The notes beneath the pieces are model-generated. The model was not told where the DNA came from. It saw only the letters and a program-made list of their open reading frames with translations, and made no database searches. 64,000 nt of DNA from Thermanaerothrix solaris (GTDB taxonomy: Bacteria > Chloroflexota > Anaerolineae > Anaerolineales > Anaerolineaceae), in the NCBI RefSeq assembly GCF_032334255.1, contig NZ_JAUHMF010000001.1, positions 930,001 through 994,000 on the forward strand, given 5' to 3'. Positions 34,508 through 43,275 of the stretch are shown here, piece by piece. Made by a program: the position numbers and the translations under genes. How positions within the stretch are numbered: the stretch's first letter is position 1; each line of letters begins with the position of its first letter.

Positions 34508-36817
34508 TCATGCCGATTCAGCCGCTTTTTCCCCAAGTTTTTCCAGTAAAAAAGTCTCGTTACAACGGATACATTGCGCTTCGCGTCTGTTGGCCTCAAC
34601 CAGTAACCCTCCACAAGCCGGACACGGTGTAGATAAGGGACGTTTCCATGACGTGAACTGACATTGTGGGTAATTCGAGCACCCATAGAACACCCGTCCC
34701 CGCCGGGTCTTGCGGATCACCAGTTCGCCTCCATCCTCCGGGCAAAGCACGCCTAACTTCTCCAACCAGGGTTCAGTATAACGGCAAGTAGGGAAGTTAC
34801 TACAACTAATGAATTTTCCAAAACGCCCATAACGAACGACCAGCGGATGGCCGCATTGGGGGCAGTCCCGCCCCACCGGTTCCAGGTCCATCTTACTCAC
34901 CGGAATATCCGCTTGGGCTTTTTTAACCTGGGGGGCAAATGAATCATAGAAGGCTCGAATGACATCCGTCCATGCTCGTTGCCCTGAGGCAATTTCATCC
35001 AAATCTTCTTCCATTCTTGCTGTGAAGCCGATATCCACAATATCCGGGAAATGTTGTACTAACAAATCATTGACCAGCCGTCCCGTTTCGGTGGGGATTA
35101 GACGCTTATTTTCACGTACCACGTAGCCTCGTTCCTGGATAGTTGAAAGAATAGGCGCATAGGTCGAGGGACGGCCAATGCCATATTCTTCCAAAGCCTG
35201 AACCAGCGATGCTTCGGTATAACGCGGCGGGGGTTGGGTGAAGTGCTGCTCGGGCAACACACGCACTAAGCGTTGGGGTTGACCTTCTTGAATCCCTGCC
35301 GGAATACGTACATTCTCATCGTCTTCGCCTTCCTTCTGATCTTCGTCACGGGCTTCTTCATACAGCACCAGGAACCCGGGAAAACGCACGCTAGAACCCG
35401 AGGCACGGAAAAGGAAGAGATGATTTTCGTTTTTTCCTTCAACTTCTACTGCTAGGGTATCCAGAATCGCCGATTCCATCTGAGAGGCCACAAACCGCTG
35501 CCAAATCAACTGGTAGAGTTTAAATTGTTCCGGCGTCAAATGGGGTTTGACTTTTTCGGGCGTACGAAAGACCGAGGTAGGACGAATTGCCTCGTGGGCT
35601 TCCTGCGCCGCTACTGCTCGCGTGCGATAGTGAGGGGGTGATGGGGGAAGAAATGCATCGCCGAAGACCTGGCGGATATAATCGCGCGCCTCGCGCTGTG
35701 CCAGTTCCGAGACATTGGTTGAATCAGTGCGCATATAGGTGATTAAACCGGTCGAACCGCCCTCGCCGACGTCCAAACCCTCATAGAGTTGTTGGGCGAT
35801 CATCATCGTTCGACGGGGTGTAAATCCTAAGCGCCGTGAAGCCTCTTGTTGTAAGGTGCTGGTGATAAAGGGCGCCGATGGGCGGCGACGGCGTTCACCG
35901 CGCTTAATCCTTGCGATGGTGTAACCTGCCTGCTCCAATTGTGCTACAACTTTCTGGGTCTCGGCCTCATTGGGAAGGTTGACCTCTTGATCGTCTATGC
36001 GCATTAGGCGAGCTACAAAAGATTGGTGTAACCCCTCAGGCAAAAATTCGGCCTGAATTGTCCAATATTCTTGGGGGACGAACGACTCAATCTCGCGCTC
36101 GCGTTCCACCACCAAACGCAATGCCACTGATTGCACCCGCCCTGCCGAGAGACGGCTGCGCACTTTCTCCCAAAGCAACGGACTTAGGCTGTATCCAACT
36201 AACCGGTCTAGCACGCGTCGTCCCTGCTGGGCATTGACAAGATTCATATCAATCCCGCGGGGATGAGCGAAAGCCTCCTGAATCGCCGGTTGGGTGATCT
36301 CATGAAACACGACCCGTTTGGCAATCTTTGGATCAATCTCAGCCGCTTCAAGCAAGTGCCAGGCAATGGCCTCGCCCTCCCGATCGGGATCGGTCGCCAG
36401 GTAAACTTCTTCTGCCTCTTTGGCCAAGGCTTTGATCTCTTTGACCACCGCCCGTTTTTCATTGGGCACGCGGTATTTGGGCTTGAAATTGTTCTCAATG
36501 TCCACCGACAGTTCGGAACGCAAAAGATCCCGTACGTGCCCTACCGAAGCCTTTACGGTATAACCTTTGCCTAAAAAACGCCCCACCGTTTTGGCTTTGG
36601 CCGGCGATTCTACGATCACCAGTTTGCCGTTCCGACGCGGTGCAGGCACGGGGGCTGGATCAAGGCCAGCATGCATCTCCGTAGCCCCCATGCGGGTCAT
36701 CTTCGTTCCACAAACCGGGCAAACGCCCGTCGTCACCGGTCGCCCGGCTTTGTTAAATCCAGGTTGAGGGTCTTTCATTTCGCGTTTTGTTTTGCAGCGA
36801 ACACAATAGGCTTCCAA
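34508..36817 (-). CDS. topA: DNA topoisomerase I with N-terminal zinc ribbon
   Basis: 769 residues. Toprim domain from about 65 (LVIVESPAKAKTVGRFLG), metal triad in ATDPDREGE (D143, D145, E147), catalytic Tyr Y361 in GLITYMRTDST, and three C-terminal zinc-ribbon segments (CPQC...C...C, CPEDGG..., CPACGG...). It relaxes negative supercoils. Ahead of the Toprim domain is an unusual 60-residue extension with a zinc ribbon (C5, C8, C33, C36), resembling the small DUF5679 proteins, joined by a Pro-rich linker. The start is TTG at 36817 with GAGGAG upstream, and the extension is in frame with conserved cysteines, so it is real coding sequence. It follows manC by 10 bases. Confidence 0.95.
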   Translation of the reverse strand: MEAYCVRCKTKREMKDPQPGFNKAGRPVTTGVCPVCGTKMTRMGATEMHAGLDPAPVPAPRRNGKLVIVESPAKAKTVGRFLGKGYTVKASVGHVRDLLRSELSVDIENNFKPKYRVPNEKRAVVKEIKALAKEAEEVYLATDPDREGEAIAWHLLEAAEIDPKIAKRVVFHEITQPAIQEAFAHPRGIDMNLVNAQQGRRVLDRLVGYSLSPLLWEKVRSRLSAGRVQSVALRLVVEREREIESFVPQEYWTIQAEFLPEGLHQSFVARLMRIDDQEVNLPNEAETQKVVAQLEQAGYTIARIKRGERRRRPSAPFITSTLQQEASRRLGFTPRRTMMIAQQLYEGLDVGEGGSTGLITYMRTDSTNVSELAQREARDYIRQVFGDAFLPPSPPHYRTRAVAAQEAHEAIRPTSVFRTPEKVKPHLTPEQFKLYQLIWQRFVASQMESAILDTLAVEVEGKNENHLFLFRASGSSVRFPGFLVLYEEARDEDQKEGEDDENVRIPAGIQEGQPQRLVRVLPEQHFTQPPPRYTEASLVQALEEYGIGRPSTYAPILSTIQERGYVVRENKRLIPTETGRLVNDLLVQHFPDIVDIGFTARMEEDLDEIASGQRAWTDVIRAFYDSFAPQVKKAQADIPVSKMDLEPVGRDCPQCGHPLVVRYGRFGKFISCSNFPTCRYTEPWLEKLGVLCPEDGGELVIRKTRRGRVFYGCSNYPQCQFTSWKRPLSTPCPACGGLLVEANRREAQCIRCNETFLLEKLGEKAAESA

Positions 36818-36827
36818 GGTTCACTCC

Positions 36828-37916
36828 TCACAGGTAATGAGTTTTCCCATTTTGGGAGAGAATTTTAACAATTTCGCGCACTTTTTGGGCTTGGGAACGC
36901 TTACAGATCAATAACACATCGGAAGTATCCACGATAACTAAATCTTCTATCCCAATAGTCGCAATCAATCGTTTGGTTTGATCTGAGAGTAGCAATGAAT
37001 TCCGGGTTTCCAAGATCAGAGTCTCGTCGGCTAAAACCAGGTTGCCGACCGCATCTGCAGATAGCACATCAAATAGGGAATCCCAACTACCCACGTCGTT
37101 CCACCCCAGTTCCTCCGCCGGCAAGACCGCTACGCGATCCGCCCGTTCCATAATGCCGTAGTCAATTGTTTCAGGCTTAATTTGCGGCCATAAGTGCTCA
37201 AGAAGAGCCTGCCCATCCGCTTCCCCCCATCTCTCTCCAATTTGACGCAACAACACCGCCAACTCTGGCATGAAGCGCTCAAATTCCTCTAAAATGCGAT
37301 CCACCCGCCAGATAAACATGCCCGAATTCCAGTCAAAGCCACCCATTTCCAACATAGCCTGGGCGGTAGCCGCATCGGGCTTCTCTTTGAATCGCACCAC
37401 CCGGTAGTAAGGTAAACCATCCTGTTCGCCCAGCGGTTCACCACGCTGGATATATCCATAGCCCGTAGCCGGATAAGTGGGAAGCACCCCCAGGGTTACC
37501 AGGTAACCTTCCTGGGCAACTTTATACGCCGCCCGCAACAAGCGCTGAAAATGGGGAATGTTCTGGATGACATGGTCTGCCGTCAACACCGCCATAACGC
37601 TGTGGGGATTCCGCCGGGCCAGCACCGTGGCTGCCAATCCTACCACCGAAGCGGTTCCCCGCGGCAGTGGTTCCAATAAAAAATTCTCGGGCAACAGATA
37701 GGCTACTTGTTCCTGCAACTGAGGCGCCTGATCCCGCGCCGTTACGACCAGGATGCGCTCTGGGGGAAATAATCCTTCCAAGCGCTCCACGGCTTGTTGG
37801 AACAACGTGCGGTCACTTCCCAAGTGCAACATCTGCTTCGGTCGAGCCTGGCGAGAGAGTGGCCACAACCGTGTGCCACCACCCCCCGCCATAATGACAG
37901 CATAATAATCCTGCAT
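36828..37916 (-). CDS. manC: Mannose-1-phosphate guanylyltransferase
   Basis: 362 residues from the ATG at 37916. The nucleotide-binding start VIMAGGGGTRLWPLSR and PKQMLHL identify the family, with LTADHVI and RFKEKPD supporting it. It makes GDP-mannose from GTP and mannose 1-phosphate. There is no fused phosphomannose isomerase domain. The frame can be extended to 37946, but this would overlap dprA; the GGAGG site in the last dprA codons fits the 37916 start, although the spacing is long (about 11). GDP-mannose could feed the polyprenyl-mannose donors used by the GT39 enzymes at 7-16 kb. Confidence 0.9.
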   Translation of the reverse strand: MQDYYAVIMAGGGGTRLWPLSRQARPKQMLHLGSDRTLFQQAVERLEGLFPPERILVVTARDQAPQLQEQVAYLLPENFLLEPLPRGTASVVGLAATVLARRNPHSVMAVLTADHVIQNIPHFQRLLRAAYKVAQEGYLVTLGVLPTYPATGYGYIQRGEPLGEQDGLPYYRVVRFKEKPDAATAQAMLEMGGFDWNSGMFIWRVDRILEEFERFMPELAVLLRQIGERWGEADGQALLEHLWPQIKPETIDYGIMERADRVAVLPAEELGWNDVGSWDSLFDVLSADAVGNLVLADETLILETRNSLLLSDQTKRLIATIGIEDLVIVDTSDVLLICKRSQAQKVREIVKILSQNGKTHYL

Positions 37917-37923
37917 ACGTGTC

Positions 37924-39048
37924 TTATCCTCCCGCATAGAACCCACTATCTTCGCGCAAGACAGTGAAATTCGTGCCGCCCAAATTGCGCACCAGACCTT
38001 TCAGTTCCATCATCGCCAAATTAGCAACAACTTTCTCGGCTCCCAAGCCGGAGAGAAAGCAAATCTCATCCACCGATAAGACCTGATCTCCTATTATGCT
38101 GAGCAGGGTGGCTTCTAACTCATTACCAGGCAACAAAGACCGCACCATCTGTTGATGCTGCACTTGGGCAATATCCAATGCGTCTAAAACTTCCTCTACC
38201 TGCAATAGGGGACGGGCACCGTTTGCAATCAGGCGATTCGTCCCTTTAGAGGACGGGGAGTTAATATTTCCGGGCACCGCAAAGACCTCACGCCCTTGCT
38301 CCGCCGCAAAGGTCGCTGTAATCAATGCGCCGCTCTTTTCTCCCGCCTCGACCACCACCGTTGCCATGGCTAAGCCGGATATAATACGGTTGCGTGGGGG
38401 GAAATTATTTGCTTCCGGTGGCGTGCCGGGCGGATAATCGCTGATCAACGCCCCCTGCTGGAGAATGCGCTCCGCCAAACGCCGATGCTCTGCCGGGTAA
38501 ATAACGTCCACACCACTGCCCAGAACAGCCAGGGTACGCCCCCCAGCGTTGAGGGTTGCTTCATGGGCTAGAGCATCCACTCCCCTTGCCAGACCACTGA
38601 CCACCGTTACTCCATGGTGGGCTAAAGTTACGGCCAGTTGCTCAGTCACCTTACGCCCATAAGCACTCACCTGGCGTGTCCCGACCACAGCCACCGCCAC
38701 CTGATCAGCGGATGAAAGCCTCCCTCGCACATACAATACTGGTGGCGGTTGATCAATGTTTTTTAACAAGAACGGATAATCGTCATCTTCCCAGGTCATC
38801 ACCTGGATGCTTTTTTGGGTAAGTGTTTCCGCCACTTTTTCGAGGCTTAAAGTTTTGCGAGTTTGAACAAAAACTTCAACCAGGCGCGGGGGTAAACCCG
38901 CGGCCCGCAAAGCATCGGGGGAGGCTTTCCAGGCGCGTTCCAGATCGCCAAAATAGTCCAAAAGCGCCCGCATCCGAACCGCCCCAATGCCCTTAACATG
39001 ATTAAATGCGACCCAATAAATTCGCGCGTCCATCGGGCCTATAGCCAT
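37924..39048 (-). CDS. dprA: DNA processing protein A (DprA/Smf)
   Basis: 374 residues: an N-terminal SAM/helix-hairpin-like part (FNHVKGIGAVRMRALLDYFG), the Rossmann-like DprA core with VVGTRQVSAYGRKVTEQLA, VVSGLARGVDALAHEATL and GSGVDVIYP, and a C-terminal winged-helix-like part. It loads RecA on incoming single-stranded DNA in natural transformation. The ATG at 39048 overlaps rimM by 10 bases; the ATG at 39033 is a close alternative and begins with MDARIYWVAFN, nearer the family norm. Neither has a strong ribosome binding site. Confidence 0.92.
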   Translation of the reverse strand: MAIGPMDARIYWVAFNHVKGIGAVRMRALLDYFGDLERAWKASPDALRAAGLPPRLVEVFVQTRKTLSLEKVAETLTQKSIQVMTWEDDDYPFLLKNIDQPPPVLYVRGRLSSADQVAVAVVGTRQVSAYGRKVTEQLAVTLAHHGVTVVSGLARGVDALAHEATLNAGGRTLAVLGSGVDVIYPAEHRRLAERILQQGALISDYPPGTPPEANNFPPRNRIISGLAMATVVVEAGEKSGALITATFAAEQGREVFAVPGNINSPSSKGTNRLIANGARPLLQVEEVLDALDIAQVQHQQMVRSLLPGNELEATLLSIIGDQVLSVDEICFLSGLGAEKVVANLAMMELKGLVRNLGGTNFTVLREDSGFYAGG

Positions 39049-39608
39049 TCAGGAGGATTGACAATGAGGCGATGAGTTTTTAGATCTACCTCTAAAATAA
39101 CCCCCTCGATCACTGGCAGAAGAACCTCACGCCCCTGCTCGTCACGCACCACATAAACATCATTAGCACCGGTTTCCAAAATTTCACTCAACACGCCTAA
39201 GGAATGCCCTGCTTGATCGAATACCGTTAAACCCAATAACTGATGATGGTAATACTCCCCTTCAGGCAAGGGGGGCAATTCGTCTGCCCGTACATAGAGG
39301 TACTGATTGCGAAAGGCAGCGACTTGATCGCGATCTTCAAACCCTTCAAACGCAATCAACATCGCCTGCAACGCTGGGCGTACCGAACGGATTTGCACCG
39401 GCAGGTGCTCTTCTCCTAAATAAAGCCGTTTGCCAGGCACCAGGCGCTCCGGAAAATCGGTCAGCAGGTCCATTACCATCTCACCGCGCACCCCGTGCGG
39501 ACGACGGATGTAACCCACCGCCAAGAACACAGGCTCGCCTAAAGGGAGCGAGCCTGTGTTGTCCCTTTGCAACTGGCGCTTACGAAGATGGGAAGGATTC
39601 TTTCTCAC
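39039..39608 (-). CDS. rimM: 16S rRNA processing protein RimM
   Basis: 189 residues. The N-terminal beta-barrel motif GYIRRPHGVRGEM and the later PRC-barrel region (EYYHHQLLGL, LPVIEGVILEVD) identify RimM, which binds S19 during 30S assembly. The start is GTG at 39608, overlapping the KH-protein stop (GTGA). This leaves about 26 residues, rich in Arg, ahead of the usual RimM start. A GTG at codon 27 is an alternative start. A 13-bp perfect inverted repeat lies in this N-terminal segment. Position between khpA and dprA in the rpsP run is the common order. Confidence 0.93.
   Translation of the reverse strand: MRKNPSHLRKRQLQRDNTGSLPLGEPVFLAVGYIRRPHGVRGEMVMDLLTDFPERLVPGKRLYLGEEHLPVQIRSVRPALQAMLIAFEGFEDRDQVAAFRNQYLYVRADELPPLPEGEYYHHQLLGLTVFDQAGHSLGVLSEILETGANDVYVVRDEQGREVLLPVIEGVILEVDLKTHRLIVNPPEWL
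39526..39560. repeat. 13-bp perfect inverted repeat inside rimM 5' coding region
   Basis: Bases 39526-39538 are an exact reverse complement of 39548-39560, with a 9-base loop. It lies in the first 30 codons of rimM, just ahead of the conserved RimM core and overlapping the alternative GTG start. A stem of this length could block or delay ribosomes. Confidence 0.85.
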
Positions 39609-39844
39609 CGCGGGTCTACGACATCCAAAGTGGCCTGTTTTCCTTCCCGAGCGGCGGCGACGCGCAAGAGAATTCGCATCGCATTGGCTACACGTCCATT
39701 TTTACCGATGACCCGGCCCATATCTTGCTTAGAAACATGCAGTTCAACCCGTACCCGGTTAGCCCCAAGTCGTTCTTGCTTGACCTCCACCTGGGCAGGG
39801 TCATCTACAAGCGCACGGGCGATGTATTCCACCAGGTCTCTCAC
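39605..39844 (-). CDS. khpA: KH-domain RNA-binding protein KhpA
   Basis: 79 residues, a single KH domain with the GxxG loop GKNG in MGRVIGKNGRVANAMR. It matches the small KhpA (UPF0109) proteins encoded between rpsP and rimM, which bind RNA and in several bacteria pair with KhpB. It lies 23 bases after rpsP and overlaps the start of rimM by four bases. Confidence 0.94.
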   Translation of the reverse strand: MRDLVEYIARALVDDPAQVEVKQERLGANRVRVELHVSKQDMGRVIGKNGRVANAMRILLRVAAAREGKQATLDVVDPR

Positions 39845-39867
39845 GTTAATCCCCTCTCCGTATCCAT

Positions 39868-40227
39868 TTAGGCGCGTGATGTAATAACGGGTTTCGTCTT
39901 CGGGCTCACTTTACGGCTGGCATAGTAAGCCTCAGCCTCGGCCAGCAAGGCTTCCAATGACTCACCGGCCTTATAACGTGCATAGCGATCCAGCAAGCCC
40001 ACACTGCGGAAAATTTTTTCCACCGCTTCGCTTAATTGAGCACCCTTGCTCATCCAGTCAAAAACTCGATCTTCATTTACCTGGATGGTAAAGGGCTCGG
40101 TGCGCGGGTTATAAAAGCCCAAAATCTCCAAAAAGCGTCCATCACGCGGCATTTCTTTATCCGCCGCCACAATGCGATAACTGGGTTGACCACGAGCACC
40201 AACTCGACGCAAACGAATTCTGACCAT
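39868..40227 (-). CDS. rpsP: 30S ribosomal protein S16
   Basis: 119 residues beginning MVRIRLRRVGARGQPSYRIV, with DGRFLEILGFYNP, the S16 signature. The C-terminal tail of about 35 residues after the conserved core is Ala/Glu-rich and longer than in E. coli (82 residues), which is common outside the Proteobacteria. GAGGAGAG precedes the ATG. First in the order rpsP-khpA-rimM. Confidence 0.96.
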   Translation of the reverse strand: MVRIRLRRVGARGQPSYRIVAADKEMPRDGRFLEILGFYNPRTEPFTIQVNEDRVFDWMSKGAQLSEAVEKIFRSVGLLDRYARYKAGESLEALLAEAEAYYASRKVSPKTKPVITSRA

Positions 40228-40296
40228 GTGAGAAATCTCTCCTCTTTGTTTTTGATCTTAGAATTTTTATTTATCTTATTCTATCATCAGAGGTCA

Positions 40297-40338
40297 CCGA
40301 AAAGTGAGGGGCGCGGAAGGAAGCGCGAGTCTTTTCGG
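40297..40338. other. Hairpin between ffh and rpsP
   Basis: CCGAAAAG (40297-40304) pairs with CTTTTCGG (40331-40338), with an inner GCGC/GCGC stem (40311-40314 and 40323-40326). There is no T-tract after it, so it may be an attenuating or processing structure rather than a full terminator. Confidence 0.45.
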
Positions 40339-40345
40339 CTCTCCT

Positions 40346-41668
40346 CTATCCCAACAGGCGCGAGAGACCCCTCCCGCCTGTCTTTTGCAGCGTTTTGAAC
40401 AGTCGTTGTGCATCTCGGAATTGCTTAAGCACCCGGTTAACATCCTGAACATCCGTACCAGAACCACGGGCAATACGACGCCGCCGGCTGGCATTGAGGA
40501 TTTCCGGGTGCAAACGCTCTTCTTTCGTCATTGAGTTAATAATGGCTTCAGTAATCTTTAGGTTGCGTTCGGCTTCTTCAGGAGATATGGCGCGCGCCAT
40601 CTGTCCCATACCGCCAGGCAACATCTCCAGCAGTTGGTGCAATGGACCCATTTTGCGAATCTGGCGCAATTGCTGGGCAAAGTCCTCCAGGGTAAATTGA
40701 CCCGAAAGCATGCGCTCAGCTTGCTTTTGGGCTTCTTGTTCATTATAAGCGGCTTCGGCTCGCTCAATCAGTCCAATGACGTCACCCATGCCCAAAATGC
40801 GCGAAGCCAATCGGCGCGGGTCGTAGGCTTCTAGGGCATCAAGGGCTTCACCGGTACCCAGATACTTGATAGGCACCCCCGTTACCGCACGGATAGAAAT
40901 CGCCGCCCCACCGCGGGCATCACCGTCCATCTTGGTAAGCATCAAGCCGGACAACGGAATAGCCTGCTGGAAACCGGTAGCGATATTGAGGGCTTCTTGC
41001 CCAATCATGGCGTCTACCACCAGCAAGGTTTCATTAGGGGTAACCTTCTGAGTGATAGCGCGCAACTCATCCATCAGGGCTTCATCCAACTGTGAACGCC
41101 CGGCGGTATCAACGATGAGGACTGTGATCCCGCCTTTTTGAGCCTGTTCAAACGCCCGTGCCACCAGTTGCGGAGGTTTGACGCCGGATTCATAATAAAC
41201 CGGAACCCCAACACGCTCACCCAACGTCTGCAATTGCTTGATCGCCGCCGGACGGTAAGGGTCGGCTGCTACCAACATGACCCGTTCGCCCTGGGAGCGC
41301 AATTGCGCTGCCAGTTTAGCCGCGGCGGTGGTCTTACCGGAGCCCTGCAACCCCACCAGCATGATCACCCGCGGTTTAGGGCCACTGAGATTCAGGCGGG
41401 CCGGTTCCCCCAAGGTTGCAATGAGTTCTTCATGGACGATTTTGATTACTTGTTGCGCCGGATTTAAGGCTCGTGAGACCTCATGCCCAACCGCCCGTTC
41501 GCGTACTCGGGCAACAAAATCCTTCACTACACTGTAATGAACATCGGCTTCTAAGAGCGCTAGGCGCACCTCACGCATGACGGCATCCACATCCGCCGGA
41601 GTGAGTTTGCCACGGCGGCGCAATTCCTTAAAGATGCCTTCCAATTTTTGCGTTAGCGCCTCAAACAT
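40346..41668 (-). CDS. ffh: Signal recognition particle protein Ffh
   Basis: 440 residues from the ATG at 41668. N-domain start MFEALTQKLEGIFKELR, P-loop GLQGSGKTT, DTAGR, TKMDGDARGG and the Met-rich M domain (MLPGGMGQMAR, TKEERLHPEIL) that binds 4.5S RNA and signal sequences. It targets membrane proteins such as the GT39 enzymes to the translocon. The frame extends to 41716 but without family support; AGGA lies about 11 bases ahead of 41668. It has its own promoter in the gap after hisS. Confidence 0.96.
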   Translation of the reverse strand: MFEALTQKLEGIFKELRRRGKLTPADVDAVMREVRLALLEADVHYSVVKDFVARVRERAVGHEVSRALNPAQQVIKIVHEELIATLGEPARLNLSGPKPRVIMLVGLQGSGKTTAAAKLAAQLRSQGERVMLVAADPYRPAAIKQLQTLGERVGVPVYYESGVKPPQLVARAFEQAQKGGITVLIVDTAGRSQLDEALMDELRAITQKVTPNETLLVVDAMIGQEALNIATGFQQAIPLSGLMLTKMDGDARGGAAISIRAVTGVPIKYLGTGEALDALEAYDPRRLASRILGMGDVIGLIERAEAAYNEQEAQKQAERMLSGQFTLEDFAQQLRQIRKMGPLHQLLEMLPGGMGQMARAISPEEAERNLKITEAIINSMTKEERLHPEILNASRRRRIARGSGTDVQDVNRVLKQFRDAQRLFKTLQKTGGRGLSRLLG

Positions 41669-41742
41669 GAAACCACATCCTGTACAACTTCGCTTCTTAA
41701 CGCAACAAACCATCACCCCTGTCCGGGGCGTTAGCGAGGATG

Positions 41743-41771
41743 ATTTTATATGGGTTAGAGCGATTGGTCAA
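41743..41771 (-). promoter_or_regulatory. Promoter of ffh
   Basis: On the minus strand TTGACC (41766-41771), a 17-base spacer and TAAAAT (41743-41748), each 5 of 6 consensus. The predicted leader of about 68 bases carries a possible stem, TAACGC with GCGTTA (around 41699-41733) and an inner CCCC/GGGG. Confidence 0.65.
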
Positions 41772-41796
41772 GGGAAAACCCAACCCACGCATCTCT

Positions 41797-43071
41797 CTAT
41801 CCCACCGAAGCCTGGGCTTTCACCATGGCTACGACCTCGTTCAACGAAAGTAAGGTCTGAGTTCCGGTTTGCAGGTCCTTTAGCGCCACCTTGTTCTGTG
41901 CCAACTCATCAGGACCCGCAATAACCACATGGCGAATGCCAGCACGGTGGGCATACCGCATTTGTTTGTCAAGTTTGACCGCCTCGGTATAGCCGATCAC
42001 GCGCAACCCGGCCTCACGTAAAACCTGACTGATCTCCAAGGACTTAAGCAGGTGTTCGTTGTCGAACACCGTTACCAAAACGTCTGCCGGGGCCGGATTC
42101 CAGGGTGGGAGCAAACCATATTTTTCGAGAATCAGCGTGATCATGACATCCCCCATAGCAAAACCAACCCCCGGCAACGGTTCGCCTCCCACATCCGCAA
42201 CCAGGTTGTCATAGTGGCCGCCCCCCAAAATGGCGCGGCCTTCTTTATCCATGTCACGCCCTTCGAACACTGTGCCGGTGTAATATTCCAAACCGCGAAT
42301 GATTTGAGCATCAAAATGGACATATTCTGCCGCGCCATAAGCCACCAGCGCCGCAAACACCCTCTGTAACGAGGAAGACTCACGCCACAATTCCCTATCA
42401 TCCAGAACTCGCTTGAGATCATTTAATTGAGTTGCTCGTATGCCCACGGAAAGGGCATATTCCTCCCAAGCCCCGGCGGTCATCTTGTCACGCCGATCAA
42501 TTAATCGAAACACCTCACGGTGGCGCTCGGGCTCAATCCCTAGACCGTTTAACAGGTTTTCCATTAAATGGCGATCATTGACGAAGATTCCCACCTGATT
42601 GGGGGTCAATCCTACCCGGCGGAAGAACGCCACACAAAGCGCAATTAATTCCGCATCACTTTCGGGAGAGTTTGCCCCGATCAAATCGGCGTTCCACTGG
42701 AAAAATTCCCGGGTTCGCCCTTTCTGCGGTCGCTCGTAGCGCCAGAAGGGTCCAAACGACCACCATCGCAAGGGATAAACCAATTGTTTCTGGCGCTGTG
42801 CCACCATCCGGGCCAGTGTGGGCGTTAACTCCGGGCGCAAGGTAATCAGTTCACCCCCACGATCCGGAAACACAAAAGCCTGTTCCTTGACCAGTTCCTC
42901 GCCTGATTTTGCGGCATAGAGCTCCAGCCGCTCCAGGAAAGGCCCATCATATTCTTGATAACCGAACGAAGTCGAAACTTCTCCAATAACCCGATACAGC
43001 CAAGCGCGTATCGCCATCGCCTCGGGATAGAAATCTCGGGTACCTTTGACCGCTGAAACTACTGTTCCCAT
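41797..43071 (-). CDS. hisS: Histidyl-tRNA synthetase
   Basis: 424 residues from the ATG at 43071, with GAAGGG upstream. Class II motifs: AVKGTRDFYP near the start, motif 2 around GPFWRYERPQKGRTREFFQWN, the histidine-specific RGLEYYTGTVFE and motif 3 GGGHYDNL...PGVGFAMGDVM. The C-terminal anticodon domain is intact. It charges tRNA-His. The frame can be opened to 43092 with a TTG, without support. Its promoter region is shared, divergently, with the DRTGG/hydrogenase locus. Confidence 0.96.
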   Translation of the reverse strand: MGTVVSAVKGTRDFYPEAMAIRAWLYRVIGEVSTSFGYQEYDGPFLERLELYAAKSGEELVKEQAFVFPDRGGELITLRPELTPTLARMVAQRQKQLVYPLRWWSFGPFWRYERPQKGRTREFFQWNADLIGANSPESDAELIALCVAFFRRVGLTPNQVGIFVNDRHLMENLLNGLGIEPERHREVFRLIDRRDKMTAGAWEEYALSVGIRATQLNDLKRVLDDRELWRESSSLQRVFAALVAYGAAEYVHFDAQIIRGLEYYTGTVFEGRDMDKEGRAILGGGHYDNLVADVGGEPLPGVGFAMGDVMITLILEKYGLLPPWNPAPADVLVTVFDNEHLLKSLEISQVLREAGLRVIGYTEAVKLDKQMRYAHRAGIRHVVIAGPDELAQNKVALKDLQTGTQTLLSLNEVVAMVKAQASVG

Positions 43072-43090
43072 GACGTTACCCTTCTCGCAC

Positions 43091-43116
43091 AAATTCGTAT
43101 GTTTCGAATTTTAGCA
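43091..43116 (-). promoter_or_regulatory. Extended -10 promoter of hisS with overlapping inverted repeat
   Basis: TGCTAAAAT on the minus strand (43108-43116) is an extended -10. The perfect inverted repeat AAATTCG-N7-CGAATTT (43091-43111) overlaps it and could be an operator. Confidence 0.45.
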
Positions 43117-43183
43117 TACTCTGCGCTTTTCCCCTCCCTTCCCATGGTGATAACCTGACAAGAATCCCTTTTTACCAGCTCGA

Positions 43184-43192
43184 TGATACAAT
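43184..43192 (+). promoter_or_regulatory. Extended -10 promoter of the DRTGG quartet
   Basis: TGATACAAT is a TGn extended -10 (TACAAT, 5 of 6 consensus) with no clear -35. Transcription would start near 43199, ahead of a Rex-like site and the first DRTGG gene. Confidence 0.35.
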
Positions 43193-43234
43193 GTTATTGA
43201 TTGCAACCTGTGCGTTTGAAATCATTGCGCCTGT

Positions 43235-43252
43235 TTGTGAAAATAATCCCAA
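43235..43252 (+). promoter_or_regulatory. Weak Rex-like operator
   Basis: TTGTGAA-N4-ATCCCAA compared with the Rex consensus TTGTKAA-N4-TTMACAA: the left half is perfect and the right half matches 5 of 7. It lies between the predicted transcription start and the ATG at 43276. Confidence 0.3.
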
Positions 43253-43275
43253 AATGAAACAAAGAGGCACGAGCC

